NCBI RefSeq assembly: GCF_019583405.1
Contig: NZ_SZUU01000001.1
Span: 310,001 to 374,000, forward strand
DNA length: 64,000 nucleotides
Source of the DNA: Bacteroides fragilis
Lineage (GTDB): Bacteria > Bacteroidota > Bacteroidia > Bacteroidales > Bacteroidaceae
Direction: 5' to 3'
Part shown: positions 63,858 through 64,000 of the stretch, piece after piece
Numbering within the stretch: the stretch's first letter is position 1
How the letters are laid out: every line of letters starts with the position of its first letter
Translations under genes and position numbers: made by a program
Notes under the pieces: generated by a model
Database searches by the model: none
What the model saw: the letters and a program-made list of their open reading frames with translations, nothing else
What the model was told of the DNA's origin: nothing

Positions 63858-64000
63858 ATGCTAAGACACATATATTATACCATTCGGACCTTAGTCCGTG
63901 GACGCAGTTCAAATGTCATTAAGATTATTTCGTTAACTTTGGGACTGTTTGTCGGACTTCTACTGTTTGCCCGGGTCGCGTTTGAACTGAGTTATGACCA
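63858..64000 (+). CDS. FtsX/MacB-type ABC transporter permease, module 3 (partial)
   Basis: The gene starts at the ATG at 63858 and runs off the window. The 47 visible residues (MLRHIYYTIRTLVRGRSSNV, then the membrane segment and FELSYD) match the starts of the two upstream permeases. It shows that the array continues with at least a third module, 11 bp after the second ATPase. Confidence 0.85.
   Translation, partial: MLRHIYYTIRTLVRGRSSNVIKIISLTLGLFVGLLLFARVAFELSYD

Noticed and set aside
1..64000. CRISPR arrays, tRNA or rRNA genes, insertion sequences, integrases and phage genes
   Set aside because: No regularly spaced repeats, no cloverleaf-like sequence and no transposase or integrase motifs were seen. 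The only long near-identical repeat is the ATPase gene pair at 60171-60845 and 63172-63846, which is coding.

Overview
The window reads as a Bacteroides chromosome, probably of the B. fragilis group (inference from content, not a database match). The evidence is: SusC/SusD-type outer-membrane import genes, Mfa-type fimbrial genes of the DUF3575/DUF3868 kind, Bacteroidales promoters (a -33 TTTG and a -7 TAnnTTTG box about 19-20 bp apart), lipoprotein signal peptides with typical lipoboxes, and weak ribosome binding sites. I see no rRNA or tRNA gene, no CRISPR array, no complete insertion sequence and no phage genes.

Layout. 1-7.1 kb: a heavy-metal efflux locus (a His-rich secreted protein, then CusB-, CusA- and TolC-like genes and a small membrane protein). 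The CusA-like gene is broken by two compensating single-base indels. 7.3-14.3 kb: a patch with decaying genes (a truncated TonB-receptor-like N-terminus, an internally deleted methyltransferase, an Lrp/AsnC remnant) around an intact TetR regulator and a two-gene ABC exporter. 14.3-18 kb: an AraC regulator, and a translationally coupled trio of an acetyltransferase-like protein, an IbrA-like PP-loop protein and an IbrB-like ParB-fold protein. 18.2-25.2 kb: a Mfa-type fimbrial operon convergent with two paralogous 319-residue HTH proteins. 25.4-28 kb: a frameshifted small gene, UDP-glucuronate decarboxylase and an orphan receiver-kinase hybrid. 28.2-34.3 kb: an AddB/AddA-like helicase-nuclease pair. 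34.3-43.6 kb: a GH20 hexosaminidase, a metzincin-like protease and a SusC/SusD pair, plausibly a peptide or glycoprotein foraging unit. 43.6-44.8 kb: a gene-free stretch rich in palindromes, with a strong candidate for a small RNA on the minus strand. 44.8-53.2 kb: a HipA-like kinase/DUF3037 pair, acyl-CoA synthetase, K+/H+ antiporter, uracil permease, and the hybrid cluster protein Hcp with its adjacent Crp/Fnr regulator.

53.3-64 kb: an NtrC-type response regulator and histidine kinase, a lipoprotein phosphoesterase with an outer-membrane protein, and then a divergent array of alternating FtsX/MacB-type permease and ATPase genes that runs off the window. In front of this array lies a near-consensus sigma-54 promoter preceded by two identical-architecture 17-bp palindromes spaced 21 bp centre to centre, so the neighbouring sigma-54 activator very likely drives it. 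The ATPase genes are almost identical to each other although their partner permeases have diverged, which suggests gene conversion. This circuit is the most notable regulatory system in the window.

How the parts work together: most units are self-contained operons bounded by strong hairpin terminators. Several regulators sit beside their likely targets (TetR with the ABC exporter, the Crp/Fnr protein with hcp, the sigma-54 activator with the ABC array, the HTH pair with fimbriae). Family names were assigned by reading motifs and overall sequence, without database searches.
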